This document shows, one piece after another, positions 47,761-60,898 of a stretch of DNA of 64,000 nucleotides. Position numbers and translations under genes: made by a program. Under the pieces are notes generated by a model that saw only the letters and a program-made list of their open reading frames with translations, was not told the origin of the DNA and did not search any database. Every line of letters starts with the position of its first letter. Positions within the stretch are counted from its first letter, which is position 1. Source of the DNA: Trogon surrucura (taxonomy: Eukaryota > Chordata > Aves > Trogoniformes > Trogonidae); NCBI GenBank assembly GCA_020746105.1, contig CM036658.1:32575099-32639098 (forward strand), given 5' to 3'.

Positions 47761-49244
47761 ACTTCGAGCTTTCACAAGGATAACTTAGCCCTTTCTCATA
47801 ACTGCCTTATTATGTCCTGCATCCACACAGGAGAGTCCTGAGATTGCTTCAGACATGATTTCCAGAACTTAAGCTCTAGAAACAAAGGGAAAACACTCTG
47901 GAGCAGTGTCCTTGCACAAAACCTACTGTCTGTAGGACCAGTAGAGAAGCCAGGAGCTAAGTGTCAAGAAGCAAGGGACATTCCTAGCTGCAGTAACTAT
48001 GAAGCACTGATAATACTGGCAATCCAACGTCCTCACTTGCAGACACACACCAGCCTACGCCACCTGAGATGATCAAGGTGTCAGGTTGTTGCTGGACAGT
48101 GAGACTGAAGATGCGATGCCCGTGGGTAGGAGTGTTATACTCCCAGAAGATAAGGCATGTTTGCCAGTGGTTTGAGACAAGACCTGAGTTCGGCAACGAG
48201 TCTCACAAATTGTAGAGGGTAAAATCCTGCCATGCAATGGTGACTCATTTCTTCTTTCCAACACGGTAATACTGCTACCTTACCAGAGTGGCACAGTATC
48301 ATCTTCATCTGGCATTTCAGTTAAGAGCTATGATAAATGTGTTTTTTTCTCTTCAGTGCCCTTTACTGACATGTAGGTTGTTAATGACTTTGTCTTCTAA
48401 ATCTATTATCTCATAGTTTAAACAACTGGTGTAAACCCCTTCAGTATTCTAGAGGTGACAGTGCAATCCCTAATAAAACAACATAAAAACCCCCAAACAA
48501 TACTCCAAAACAAACAAAAAAAAATCATGAAATCTGGCACAAGAGGACCTAAACATCAGCTATTCAAAACACAGCTTCTGGATATACTTGTATCTGCCTG
48601 TCTGGCTATTAACCATCCCTGTTTTAGGCATCTGGAGGAAAAAACCCCATGTTCAGGGATTCCATAAAGACAAAGAAAGACAAGCTAACATCAAAGATTT
48701 TTATTTCCGCTCACATTCTATTAGCTTGGAGTAGAGTGTACACTGTGTCTACTATTAAGGTGCAGCAATGAAGTTTCTTGTCAACGGACAGCAACAAATA
48801 AGAACTAAGATGGCTTTTACCTTCCTGTACCGCTCATGAAACTCCACTCATCTGGAACCGATGTGTGAAAATATGACTAACTTGGCCTTTAAATCGCTGT
48901 ACTTTATTTTTTGCTGTTCGATCTAGAAACAGTGGCAAACAACATTAAGAAGGATTAACAAATAGCTTTCAGAATTCTGACTGTCACACTATTTCAGTGT
49001 TCCTTGTCACATCCTCTGAGATTTCTCCCTCCAGTTATACACCATACTACTGAGATTCATTGGTATGCAGGCAGTGCTAAGAAGCTGTGTTTATTCTCAG
49101 TGCCAAAAGTAAACACTGAAATCAGTGAATTGATGATTATTTAGCAGGGGGAAAAAAAACAACAAAAAACCCTAAAAAGAACCAAAGATAATTACATGAA
49201 GTTAAAACAGCCCAAACTAAACCAAACTGGTTTTATATTCTGAA
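47761..49244. other. Non-coding spacer downstream of COMMD10
   Basis: No recognisable features. It lies beyond the first good polyadenylation signal of COMMD10. Further AATAAA signals on the minus strand occur here (for example the complement TTTATT near 48902), so longer 3' UTR forms are possible. Confidence 0.4.
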
Positions 49245-49250
49245 TTTATT
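49245..49250 (-). terminator. COMMD10: Candidate polyadenylation signal of COMMD10 (AATAAA)
   Basis: This is the first AATAAA on the minus strand after the COMMD10 stop codon, about 470 bases downstream. About 17 bases further downstream is a GT-rich stretch (GTTTGGTTTAGTTTGGG), which suits a downstream element, so cleavage near 49225-49235 is plausible. Confidence 0.5.
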
Positions 49251-49718
49251 TTGAGAAATTTGTAATGAGCATTATCAATTGAGTGAATAACAATTAAAAA
49301 GAATAGAGATTTTGTTAGTTTTATATTTTCTTACTACTTTCAAAATTATTTTATATCTAAAAATTATTTTTTTTCCTGGTCCCTCACTAGCATGCAAATT
49401 TCCACCTCAATCAAGTAAAATACATAACAGGATAAAAAGACATTAAAAAAACATGCTGAGGCAGTGAAGCTTTGTTTTTTTCCTACAAGTAAAGCCATTT
49501 TTCACAATTGCTCAGAAAACAGGAGAAAGTCCATTAGAATCTTCAGAGTCTTAACAAAGGCTCTTGGCTAATGGTGCTGGTCTAAAAAGGAGATAAGCCA
49601 TATAATTTTACAGGAAGCAACCCACTGAATCCTTCAGCAAACACAGCTTGGCATTCTATCTTCAATTCAAAATAATGAGGTGGCAGGAGTGTGATGGAGA
49701 AATAAGACTTCAAAAACA
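49251..49718 (-). other. COMMD10: COMMD10 3' untranslated region (inferred)
   Basis: This is the sequence between the stop codon and the first polyadenylation signal on the minus strand. It is AT-rich with poly-T and poly-A tracts. There is no transcript evidence, so its extent is an inference. Confidence 0.45.
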
Positions 49719-49757
49719 TCACGTAAGGGAATCCAGCTGTGCTTGTATAGTTTCCAG
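49719..49757 (-). CDS. COMMD10: COMMD10 terminal coding exon (C-terminus and stop)
   Basis: On the minus strand the coding part is 39 bases: twelve codons, L-E-T-I-Q-A-Q-L-D-S-L-T, followed by TGA at 49719-49721. As I recall it, this is exactly the end of vertebrate COMMD10. The exon is preceded by a strong acceptor: a pyrimidine-rich run (TTTTTCTCTCTTTTTTGTTCC) ending in TATATAG. It starts in phase 0, matching the phase-0 end of the previous exon 640 bases upstream. COMMD10 is a COMM-domain protein of the Commander complex (CCC part, with CCDC22 and CCDC93), which supports recycling of cargo from endosomes in the cytoplasm. The COMM domain is C-terminal and mediates COMMD pairing; this exon is its last piece. 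The same bases also read open in another minus-strand frame, which is a shadow. Confidence 0.93.
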   Translation of the reverse strand: METIQAQLDSLT

Positions 49758-50397
49758 CTATATAAAGGAACAAAAAAGAGAGAAAAATCTCCACTCATAT
49801 AAAATGTTGTTTAGAAACATGCAAACAGGAAAAAAACCCACATTCCAGTATCTTCAACTATGCATACTAAATCTATTCACACAGCAATAAAAAAATCCTG
49901 TACTCATGAATATTTGTTTGTACATGAAGCTATTAGAATTCATTGCTGTGGTTTAAATATTCACATTTTAAAGAAACAGTTATCTAAATACTGGGTTTTT
50001 TACATGCACAGATGTTTTGCTGTGAATTTCTAATGCAGAATAACAAGGAAAAAAGTAATAGAGTTCATTTTGACTGGATTACAAGCCTGGCATTTTGACT
50101 GAAGCCATAACACAAGGATACTCTTTCCAGAGAGCGCCTCGCTGTTAATCATCAGCTTCTCCTCTCAGTCTGACCGCCAGGTATGCTTACAATGACCCGA
50201 GACCTGCCTATTCCAAATTTTGATGCACATACTCCTCTTGAAAATGCTTTATGTGATCACACAAACCCAACAGCCTTAATTAAAGTTGGATCCATTTTAC
50301 TTCCACTTTCATTAGATTTAATTCATATAGGCAAGGCTTCCTGCTGAGCAGCATAAGGTGTTTACAAAGAAAGTACATTATTGTAAAATCTACAGAC
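49758..50397 (-). other. COMMD10: COMMD10 last intron
   Basis: This 640-base intron begins GTCTGT and ends with a pyrimidine tract and TATATAG. No repeat is recognised inside it. Confidence 0.85.
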
Positions 50398-50457
50398 CTT
50401 GTTATAGAACTCAAACAGCTCCTGATGACTGAATTCTATAAACACTTTCTTCAGGTT
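50398..50457 (-). CDS. COMMD10: COMMD10 penultimate coding exon (COMM domain)
   Basis: This 60-base exon encodes 20 residues, N-L-K-K-V-F-I-E then F-S-H-Q-E-L-F-E-F-Y-N-K. They align to the human COMMD10 segment with F-S-H-K-E-L-F-D-F-Y-N-K (recalled, not searched); the substitutions are conservative. The acceptor is a long pyrimidine tract followed by TTCACAG at the 50458 side. The donor follows AAG and reads GTCTGT, weaker than GTAAGT or GTGAGT but with the required GT. The exon length is a multiple of three and both ends are phase 0. Joined to the exon at 49719-49757 it gives the continuous COMM-domain C-terminus. The upstream exon, which should encode the conserved G-W-Q segment, was not found between 50458 and 64000 and probably lies beyond the window. 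Confidence 0.93.
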
Positions 50458-53400
50458 CTGTGAAGGAAAAAGAAAAAAAGAAGGGAGTAAGCACACTTTT
50501 TTTTTGCTTTTTGTTTTGGTATTCATTCCAGTAATTCAGAACATGACATTAAGCTATGTGGAAGATAATGGTTGCAAGAGTTAGCTTTTCTTCCCTTCAC
50601 TACAATGTCCATCACTCATGCATATTCAATTTCAAGGAAGATTTCAAGTCTACAGGTAAATCTATTCTCCCACTGTGAAGAACGATAATAAAATACTCTA
50701 TGAAAATGATTTGGTTACCTTAAAGTCAGATAAAAATGAAAGATTACGTTCATCTTTCTCAGCAGTTCGTCTAAGATCTGGTAAATATCATTATGCAACG
50801 ACAAAGTCAGTAGTGTATTTGACTGAACTTGCACCAACACAGAGCTAATACTTCTATTCATTAATCTAACAGTTATGATCTTAGCATGCTGACATTGCCA
50901 TAGGAATCTATGCATAGATTCAGCTGAAGTTAACAATTAACGCAACAGCTTCAAAGCAGTGCTTAAAGACTAAAAAATGCAAAATAACATAGCTGATGGA
51001 AACTACTGTGGATAAAACAGATGGTGGTAATAATTCTCTGCACGCATGTGCTGATGTCTGTGGAGATGGGGGTTAAATTGAAATTTCTGTCCTGCTTAAC
51101 TCGCTTGCAAGAAGCAGGTAGTTTAAAGCCTGCTACCTTCAATCACAGTGCAGATCTATCCAGACTGTTTCTAGCCCGATTCCTTCTACTTCATTTTGCC
51201 ACTTCTTTTAAAATAAATTCCTAACTATTACCGCTTATTCTCTGTGTTGTTGCTAGACTTTGTGAGGCTCGGAGGCATTCTTGCAGATAACAGCTGCACT
51301 TTCATAAACGCTAACAAGGCTGTGTGAAAACTGAATCTGTGGACAGATCAGCTGAAATAATGTACACACGCTAATTTTGTTTAACTGGCACCAATTTCAG
51401 GTACCACTTAAGTCAGCAGAGAACTGCTTATTTATCATTTCAGCTGAAATGAGCAAGGATACTTCTGCATACAGACAAGGTTGTAGGCCAGATTCTCTGT
51501 AGTCTCATACCGATGCAAGTCTCGATTTAAGTTAAATAATGCTGCTGAATTTGGCGCCCCAAATGCACAAGAGCAGCTGAGTTCCCTGGGAACTCAGGCT
51601 AGGTACTGCCTGGTGCCTGCTCCTCAAAAGGAGCTGTAAGACACAGGAAAGGGAAAAAATGACTGGGGCCAGCCTGTCTGGTGCAATTCCTCCTCCCAAC
51701 TCTGCAGAAAGAAGGATCCTTTCCAACAATTTCAGGAAGGCTACAAAAGCCTAGAAAAGGACCAGTGATTTGCATGAGAGACCAATCTTCCCCCCCTGGG
51801 AAGGAACAATGCAATTCTGGGAATCGTACAGTGAATACAAAATAAAACTACCAGGACAGCAGTTCTTTTTGCCACGACTCCAGCTGATCCTCCCTCCAAA
51901 GAGCATAATGCCATGACAGGGAAGTAAAAGCGTTTTTAAAGGCTTTCTAACAGCTAAGTAACAAAGAGAAAGCAAACAAGTGGTTTCTTCAGAAGGGAAA
52001 GGGAGTAGAGGAAAGAAGAAAGATATACTAATAGCAAGGGGATCAACCATCTCAGCCTGGATGTTTGTCCAACATTCTCCACTAGAACAGAAGGAAGCAA
52101 AACTGAAAAGAAGAGGTTCAGAATAAAAGGAAGGTATCATATACCTTCAGGTTTATCACCCACAATGAACAGCCAGAGTCATCTCTTGCATGGTTTCTGG
52201 TGGAAGAGTGTGCTGGGTTTTGATATGACTGTTTTGCAATGCCTTCAGAGAGGGGCAGTGGGTGTGTATCCAACCAGCAGATATTTCTCTGAGCCCTACG
52301 TCTCATTCGAGATGGGCACCTACTGGTACTACTTCAGATTAGCAAGCAAGATCAGCTTCTCACACACAAAAAAAAGAAATTGAAAAGCTTGTCTTTCATA
52401 TTTTCCTCCAACTACAGTAATTACTATAAAAGACAGGGTATGCAAATGAAAGTAAGCGTGGCCCTTTTAATTAATTTTTTTTATACTAAAAATAAATAAA
52501 TTGCTATTCATGCTTTATGACCAGGCTGAGATCTCTCTTCCCGTTATTATTTAACAATCTCATAACTAAGACAAAACCTATGCTGCATTGTGGCAGGCAA
52601 ATGCTTGTGGAGATCTAAAAGAAAGCATGCCATGGCAGGCTGTGTTTCTGATCTGAGGGTGAGGGTGGGACTGTCAATGGGAGAGAGGTTATAATGATCT
52701 TTTATGAAATGCGCTGTTTATGTGCACTTAATCCTCTGCTAAAATAGAACTGTTTCCGTATGTAGAAACCTAGTACATCTACTACATCAGAATGGAGCAG
52801 TGCCACAAAAAAAACATGCAGAAGTGTGGCACCAGTTAAAAATGTTATTTTTACAGTACTAAATTTCTCACTAGTATGAGGAAGGTGCCAAATGATCACT
52901 GTTATGTGATCAGGAGTGCCTACATAGACCACAAAACCACTCTATTGTAACTAGGTCTCTACAAGAAAAGCTACGTCTGAGCAGGCTGATGGTCCCCATT
53001 TTTAGCTAAGATATCCACTATTCACTTATTTGCTTCATTCCGTGTGATCATAAAGAACTGTAATTAAATCAGTATGTCACAGGACTAGGTTACAATCCAG
53101 TTCTTTAATTATTGAGTAAAGTAATATTAAAAATGACTGTACAGATAGTATATTGCTAAAGGCCCCAGAGTAGGCAAATTCCTAATCTACTACATGGAAT
53201 TTTGCTCAGATAGGGATAAAAAATTACAAACTGAAATATTTTTTCAACCATAACTAAAACATAGGATAAAAAAAAAATCACTTTGAGCTGACTTAATTAA
53301 ATGTCACTGTGTGCAGATAAAGTCGCAGCCTACTTACGAAAAATGCAGCTAAGCTGTCTTCTTTTATCTGCACATACAGTTTTCAGATGCTGTCTCTGAC

Positions 53401-56400
53401 CTAGTATGTGTTTCCCAGAAGGTAAATAAGAAAACAGTAATTTGCTGGATGTCTAACTTCTTTCTTCCTCCTACTAAGTATACCATTCTCTTTTCCTCTT
53501 TTCTAATAAATTCCTCCCATTCCTCACTTTATTCTTTTCCTCATTTCTGGCATCTCATTTTCTCTTTGCTGTTATCATCCTCAAGTGGAAGAAAACTAAA
53601 GAGAGTAACCAGAAAACTAAACTGAATTTATTCCTATTGTTACACTCAGTCACTCTAATACTTTTTCTAATTACATTCCAAACTTTGTTGCCTCAGCAGT
53701 ACAAGTTCTAGCTCCTACTTTTAAGAGTTCTAGCCTTGAGGGTGAGAGCTTCATAGTGTCAGAGAAACACAGTGAATATGTTATTCTTATGAAGACAAAG
53801 AAATTGCTAAAATACCAAATGTTCATTCTTTGGGCAGCTTTGAATGTGCAGAGGCAGGCTTTTTGTCTGATATACTATCCATGAAGACTGGCAGGGACAG
53901 CACTGGAGTGATACACTCAATGAGCACAGCTGAAAAGGTGATGTGCAGCCTCTTCAACTAAATGAAGTTGCTGTTAAGTTCAACACACTCATTGCTGTTA
54001 AATGTGATGCACTTACTAGTGGAAAAATCTGTGTGAATTGCAGGTGCTGCCCAAGATAAATCTCTGCATCGCTGTGAATCCATTGTAAGGAACATGTTTT
54101 CTGGATGTATGCTTTAACATATACGGCCACAAATCACTACTGAATATATCTTTAAGTGTTAAAATTAAATTTTAGTACTGTTTTGCCTTTATAGATCTAG
54201 ATGGAATCTGATTTCATTCCACCTCTTCTTACCCCAGGGTTGTATCAATTTACAATTTTCAGCCTCCTGAGAACTGTCAAACTTTAGTAAATTTATTTGA
54301 TTAGAGTTGTTTTCTCTCCTTACCTATGTTCTCATTTATTGCTTGGTATAATTTTAAAAAATATAACATCTTCACAAGTTTCCAAAACAGCTGTCCAAAG
54401 CCAAATTTCCTTTGGGAGCTGGGGGAAGAGCAGAGAGAAGGGAAAGGAAAACGGAGGTAAAAATTTCCTGCTCCCAGTCAACATTAATATGCTATCCTAT
54501 CAAAAACAGCCATTCTGAATGTATGGCTAATTCTAAAAACCAGCCACAATCATTCAATATTCACTTAGTTTACAACCCCAGTAAACAATTAGGCAATTTT
54601 TTAGCTGAATATGACCATCAGTATAAAATTATGAACACTGAACTAAACAAGATGTAAAAGAGTCTCCAATTTCTCATTGCCTCAGCTAACAAATTATTTT
54701 AAACATGAACACCTTCCTCCTGCAAAATTTTTCTGTGGAAACCATGCAAAAAATGTCTCTTTAAAATACTTCAGAAAGCAGAAGGAAATTTCTGGTTATA
54801 ATCAAAGGATTTGGGTTTGATGTTTTTTTGGTTTTAATCCAGTGCTCTACAAACTTCTAACATACTACTGCAAAAGGCTTTATTACTAATGACAAAGTTT
54901 TGCTACCTTATTTATTGCTCAGCTGTATTCCACACATTTAACTCACCCACCCCCTGTACGAGCATACAGAAAGGCACTAGGAGTTACAAATAAAAGGCAA
55001 GGTTCTGCTTTTAAAACTAACTTGAATATAAAAAAAATGATACTGCTGTAATAGTTCTCAACTGCAAAGCTGTAACTACTTTTACGACGTTGCGAAATAA
55101 ATGCCAAGTATTCTGAAGCAAACAGATGGAGGGACAGGCTGGTTTGTATATCTAAATGTCTACTGATAATGATAATGTTCTATGACTGAGCACACGTAAA
55201 ATTACAGTATATTCAGCGAAGTTTCTTAATAGTAACTAGCTGAAGCAACACATAGCCCAGTGTCCATATTCTAATATAACCTTTAATACTATCTTGAGTC
55301 ACATCTCAATTAAGTTTAAAAGAAGAATATTTTCACATTTGCTTTTCATTCTCCAATTTATTCATACTAGATACCCTTAAAACCTCAGATATAATGGAGA
55401 GATATAGATAATTAAACTAATCAGTTCATGGCCAAATTCAGACACATTCCTAAACAGACTCCACTTTATTCTCAGTAGCCTACATTTTCTTCTGGACCTA
55501 TCAGTTTCTGTGCTACATCAGTTCAGACTTCCTCCAATTTCCTTGCACCCTGGAGAACTATGCATTTGCTTAGGCACTTACAGATGGGAAGAAGGTTGGA
55601 AGTTGTATCTCACAGAATTTATCAGCAAATTTAAGCTGCTTGGTCAGAAAGATGAACTGCAGCATGGTGAGAAAAGCAGATGCACTAAAAAAAAAAGGCC
55701 AGCATCACTTGAAATCACACCTGTTTCTTAACTCTCTGCAATTATGAGACAGCAATTAAGATTTCTTTACATTTTTAAAGCAGTAGATGGATGTAACTCA
55801 GCTCTGAGATTCAGCAGAACACAGGGAGTTAAATACCAACTTATATATTCCTAATTATGCTTCTTTCACATCATCAGAAAATGTGACCTTCAATCTTCAT
55901 TCCCGTTCCAAGCTTATTACCATTTGCAGCATTAAATAATTATTTTTTGTAGAGGAGAAAAAAAATATGCCTTATGACTGAATTACACGCATTTTCAAGT
56001 CTTAGCGCTCAACCATTATGAAACAGAACATCTTTCATACTAACCTCCTATTTTCCTGATCGGTAAGTTAACATTTAGTTTGTATATACACGGCATTCTA
56101 CCTTTCAAAGTTGCATTTTTTCTTGCTGTTAAGCTTAAGAATTCCACATTCCCTGGGGCATTTAGGGAGAACAAAATCAGCAGTACACTAAGGATGTCTG
56201 TCCCTCCCTTTACAATGTATTCATAAGCTCCCTACCCAAAGCTCTGTGTTGATTCCTGAGATCGAAACAACATATTACTGGGAACTGATGGTCTGGAGAT
56301 ACATACAGATAATCTTACTCCAGCAGATATAGGACCACCAAAGCATCTTTTCATGGGAAGTGCATAGAATAAATTCATTGCCTGGTCCAGTAGTGAGCCA

Positions 56401-59400
56401 ACAGACTCTGCAGGCATTTGGAGACTCAACACACTTCCCCATAGCAAGAAGTCATCCCAGCAGAGGACCCCTTTGCCTTAAATGTACTAGGAATTTACAT
56501 TCCTATAAATAACATCATTAGGTTGCTTGGTCTTTTATTGACACTTTTGCATGGAAAATCTCTCAAAACCAGAAATTTGGAGTTGTAGGGTGTCACTTCT
56601 GTGCAAAGATTATGTTGAATACACTTTTTCCAAAAAATCACTGAACAAACACATTTTTTGGGGAAATAAGTGGTAAATGTTTATCAGTGCATATCAATCA
56701 GAAGAAATACTTAAAAGCAAGTCTTCTGTACCGATACCTCCCTGCAGGTTCTACATACGGAAAATGGCTCACACAAGATGTAATGAAAGGCTGACTTCTT
56801 TTCATGCCTGGTCTATATTTTGTATATACCTTCATGTGTCCTTCCCTTCTTTCAAGACTACTAAGTGCAGTACAAATTTATTACTGATTCCTCGCTAGTC
56901 TTCACACAAGTTCAATCACTAACAGTACAAAGCATCAATTGGCACCAATGTGTCACTGTAATTTCAGGATTCAATAGGAAAACGTGTAGGCAGGTATAAT
57001 TCCCAAATACAGTATCCAGGAAAACATATGTTTGAAAATTTAGTTTAATTCACTAATAGTCCACCTAAGATACTAAGTGATACTAAAACTATCACTGACT
57101 ACTCTAAGGAGCATAGGTCAGAGTAATGACAACTTTCCTATTTAATCTCACTGAATTTTACAAACTATACTTTACTCCTAACACTGCAGAAAGCTCTCTG
57201 AAGAAGCAACCTTGCTAAAAGTTTAAAACTAATATAATATTTCTTCCTAATAAATTTCACTGTATCAAGTCTGGAAAAGAGACTCTGGGAAAGCATGTAC
57301 ACCCAAATTGTTAATTATTGCTTATGCAGTGTACAGTCCGTAACTATCATTGATCTTTCTCATTTTGATACAGCTTATTTGGCACATAAATTACGACACA
57401 CACAAAAAAATCAAGTCCATGAACACTGCAAGGAAAATCAGTCAGGGAGTTACAACTCTGTGTTCCATTTATTTCCACCAGAGTTACCATGTTATGTCTT
57501 CAAACACCATGAAGATCAGTGAGTTCAAACTTTTATTCTATTAATATCTCACATCAAGACTGGCACAACAGTCTTACATTCACCTTGAATGATAAGGAAT
57601 TCACTTTTCTTCTCATGCTTGTACTCACAAAGAACTACTGCTAAAGAAACAGAAAGCCCAGCAGTAAGCATGCTGACTCCAGAAACGCTTTCAAGCTTTT
57701 CTGGCCTCAGGTTTGCTAAATTGGATCACAGCCAAATTAATTTTTTTTTTACAAATTGCACATGAAAAAGATGTCACACAGGCATAGATATGAAGTATTT
57801 TCATTACTGTACTCAGAAAATAATGCAATCGTAGGAAGTTTACGAACTGGTGTAAATACTAAGTGCAACATTAGCGCAGCATTCGCATCTGAAAACTGTA
57901 GATGATAAGACTCGAATTGCAAACATTGCAGTTTAGATAACTATCTTAGGACAGTGAATCTGAGCCCTAGAGCATCAAAGGCAGATTGAAACAGATTTGT
58001 ATGTAGATATACAATGGTCAAAACCTCTACAGCAAGGAGAGCAGCTCAACATGCACAGAGTATTTTAGCAAGCTTCTCACACAGCTTGCTTTTAGGCGAT
58101 GTGATTAACACGGAGTTGCAAACCCTTCATGTTCAAATCAGATACACATCTGATGTTGTGTCTGAAGAAAGTTGGACTTAGGGAAAGCTCAAACTGCGAT
58201 CTGAACCACTCAGGAAGCCACCCCTTTGGTCTTAACTAAAAGCCAGACAGAACCTCCTATGTCCAGGGGAAGAAAGTTAAGATTACTGTCATCTGCATAC
58301 ACATCTAGAGCAGCTGCTTGGACAGGAATTTTATATGGTGTAGTCACACAGCTGCGTGTCACCATTAAGGTGACAGATGAATGGACGAAGCTGGCATCTT
58401 TCCGCAGTGTTAGCTTCTGAGCTTTCCCGGTTCTCTAAGATACTGCAACATTGCATTGTTTTACCAAGAAAGGTCTTTCTTCACCACCAGAAAACCTGAA
58501 AGTATCTATTGTTTCTACTGAGGCACAAGAAAAGAGGCTGAATAGAAGATGCCAGCAGCAAAAGGAAAGATCTAAGGAAGCTCAGATTCATGTGAAATCA
58601 ATGTAACTGATGTCAAAATACCCTTTTTAAAAAACCTGCTTAAATGTTTACAAAATGTCAAGATTGATAATTTGTAAACTAGTTCTTTTGTTCGGGTTGG
58701 GTCACTTAAGAGTATCACCAATTTAGATTTTGTTAGGCAGACAAGCAAAGATAAAATGGTTTGGGGTTTTTCTGAGTTAAAAGGCTTGTTAGTGGCTGTC
58801 AACAAGCTTATCTCTCATCTCCAGCAGGCAAACCATTCCAGCAACTAGCAACTGAGTGCTTGCACACAAATCTCAGATGCTGAAAAACACTGGGAAGCCA
58901 TGCCGGAGTGAGGGATGTTAACTAGAGGTCTAGACCTCAGCAGGATCAAAGACAGAGCTCTTAGGGAATAAGATTGTTTATGAAATACCATGTATTTATT
59001 TTCTTATTATTTTATTAGGAAATCACCTACTATTTTTACTGTATTCTACAAAACAGAACAGATGTACAGCTTTTGCTACAATACTCATGATTTATAAATA
59101 AATGCCAGACTTCTAGCCAGTATTTCTTCTTCGCCAGAAGCAACTCGACAAAGCCTTGAACTTGGGCTACCCCTAAGGATCAAGGACATACCAATGTCAG
59201 AGTGTGACAGAAAAAACACTGGCACCCTGACACAAGAAAACACCAACACTTCTCAGGCAACAAAGCACAGTGCAAAACTGAAAGATGTCTCTGAGGTTTC
59301 TCAAATTAGACAAAAAAAAGCTTTTTCTCTATAAAAAGATTTTTTTAAAAAAAGACTGAGTGGTCTCTGATTATGAGCAATGTGAAACAACCACTTATTA

Positions 59401-60189
59401 TGAAGTGATCCACCAACAACTTTCCTTTCTTGGTTTGTCACTGGAGGTTACACGTGGTCTAATGACGCAAAAAATCAGCTATTCTGGATTTTAGACAATG
59501 TAACTTCAGTGATCTTCTTGCTTCGTTGTTTTTGCTGAAAAGTTATTTAAAGCTTGATGCAGCGGTGTGGTGTGAATTCACCGCTTACAAAGAAAACTGG
59601 GCAGAGTGCTAAAGAGAGAAGGTACTACAAGTGCTGTGTGTTTTCACGTACACTGAAAATGAAATCAAACAACTCACAGTTTCCTCCAAAGCCAAAATAC
59701 GAACATAATAAGTACACAGGTAATACTTTCTTGGGGAAGAAAAAAACACATCTTCTGCCTAACATAAGCAATTTGAAAGATGGTATCAAATCCCTTTTTA
59801 TTTTTTTCAAGTCTGTATGCTATCGATTTACAGTTTGTAAAGGTTGCTTTAAAAGAGAGTCAGCAAAAGAGAAGTAATGCAGCACTACATTTGGATTATT
59901 CTACAGATGGTTGTAGTACTATGCAGCAGGCAGGCTGGTTGCAATGGTTTCAATGAGGATCAAAACCAAGATATTTTTTATGCTTTTCTCTCAAAACAAA
60001 TCTGTTTAGTTCCAGATTAATTATATTTTTCTTTCAAGCCAGCACTGCATGATACAAAACTAGAATTGTAAAGCACGGAATAAATATGGTGTCATCTTTT
60101 CACAAAGATAGACATGAAATGAATATTTACACTGTGCTTAAAATACTTCAGATTTTTACCTTTTTAACATACAGATTCTCATTCTTCTT
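50458..60189 (-). other. COMMD10: COMMD10 intron (3' part), nothing else recognised
   Basis: Sequence upstream of the penultimate exon on the minus strand. It is AT-rich, with pyrimidine-rich patches (for example 53460-53580). I looked for the complement of the preceding COMMD10 exon, in particular any TGCCA that could encode W-Q followed by L-N, and found none. No other exon or RNA gene is evident. COMMD10 has very long introns in mammals, so a gap of this size is expected. Confidence 0.6.
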
Positions 60190-60898
60190 GAAGCCTAAAA
60201 AGCAATTACATCCTGGGCTGTATAAAGAGCAGAGTGGCCAGCAGGTCAAGGGAGGTGATTCTGCCCCTCTACTCTGCTCTGGTGAGACCCCACCTGGAGT
60301 ACGGTGACCAGCTCTTAAATTCTCAGCACAAGAAAGACATACACCTGTCGGAGCAGGTCCAGATGTGGGCCATGAAAACTAATGCAAGAGCTGGGACACC
60401 TCTCCTATGAAGTAAGGCTGAGAGAGTTTGGGTTGTTCACCCTGAAGAAAAGGCTCCAGGGATACCTTATTGCAGCTGTCCAATCCTTAAAGAAGGCTGA
60501 TACAAAAGATGGAGAGCGATTTTTCACCAGGGCCTGCAGTGACAGGACAAGGAGCAGTTGTTCTGAACTGAAAGAGAGCAGATTCAGATTGGATACAAGG
60601 AAGAAATTTCTTACGATGAAGGTGGTGAGGCACTCAAACATGTTGCCCATAGAAGTTGTTGATGCCCCATCAGTGGAAGTGTTCAAGGCCAGGTTGGACA
60701 GGGCTTTGAGCAACCCAGTCTAGTTGAAGATCACAGAACCATTTAGGTTTGAAAAGACCTTTAAGATCACAGGGTCCAACCTTTAACCTACCAATGCCAG
60801 GTCCATCACTAAAACCTAAGATGTCTCTGCCTACAGCAAAAGGGTTGGACTAGCTGATCTTTAAAGGTTCTTTCCAACCCAAATCACTCCATGATTCA
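60190..60898 (+). mobile_element. CR1 LINE 3' part, interrupted by a nested inverted CR1
   Basis: This is an older CR1 copy, antisense to COMMD10 within its intron. It starts at a diverged G-I-L-G-C-I segment (CATCCTGGGCTGTATAAAGA) and continues [10 protein letters not shown] clean final ORF2 stretch of 113 codons (60382-60723) includes [11 protein letters not shown] and ends F-K-A-R-L-D-R-A-L-S-N-P-V with TAG at 60721-60723. The 3' UTR is split at 60731 by an 86-base inserted piece and resumes at 60823 with GTCTCTGCCTACAGCAAAAG and TTGGACTAGCTGATCTTTAA. It ends near 60898 in CCATGATTC. Its wording places it in a different CR1 subfamily from the copies at 18060 and 27750. Confidence 0.88.
60732..60817 (-). 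mobile_element. Nested 86-bp CR1 3' end, inverted, with AAGAT duplication
   Basis: The plus strand reads CACAGAACCATTTAGGTTTG, then AAAAGACCTTTAAGATCAC and TAACCTACCAATGCCAGG, which is the complement of a CR1 3' end. It interrupts the 3' UTR of the surrounding plus-strand CR1. AAGAT occurs directly before it (60727-60731) and directly after it (60818-60822), and joining the flanks at one AAGAT restores the expected CR1 wording. It is a severely 5'-truncated copy. Confidence 0.8.

Noticed and set aside
49582-49794. 70-codon minus-strand open frame covering the COMMD10 last exon
   Set aside because: It reads the region in a different frame and crosses the acceptor site; the true reading is the 12-codon exon in another frame.
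50715-50936. Minus-strand frame near the COMMD10 exon considered as the next upstream exon
   Set aside because: Its residues do not resemble COMMD10 and lack the expected G-W-Q segment.
59101-59165. Minus-strand run GAAGAAGAA considered as the acidic part of an early COMMD10 exon
   Set aside because: The flanking residues do not fit and there are no matching splice sites.
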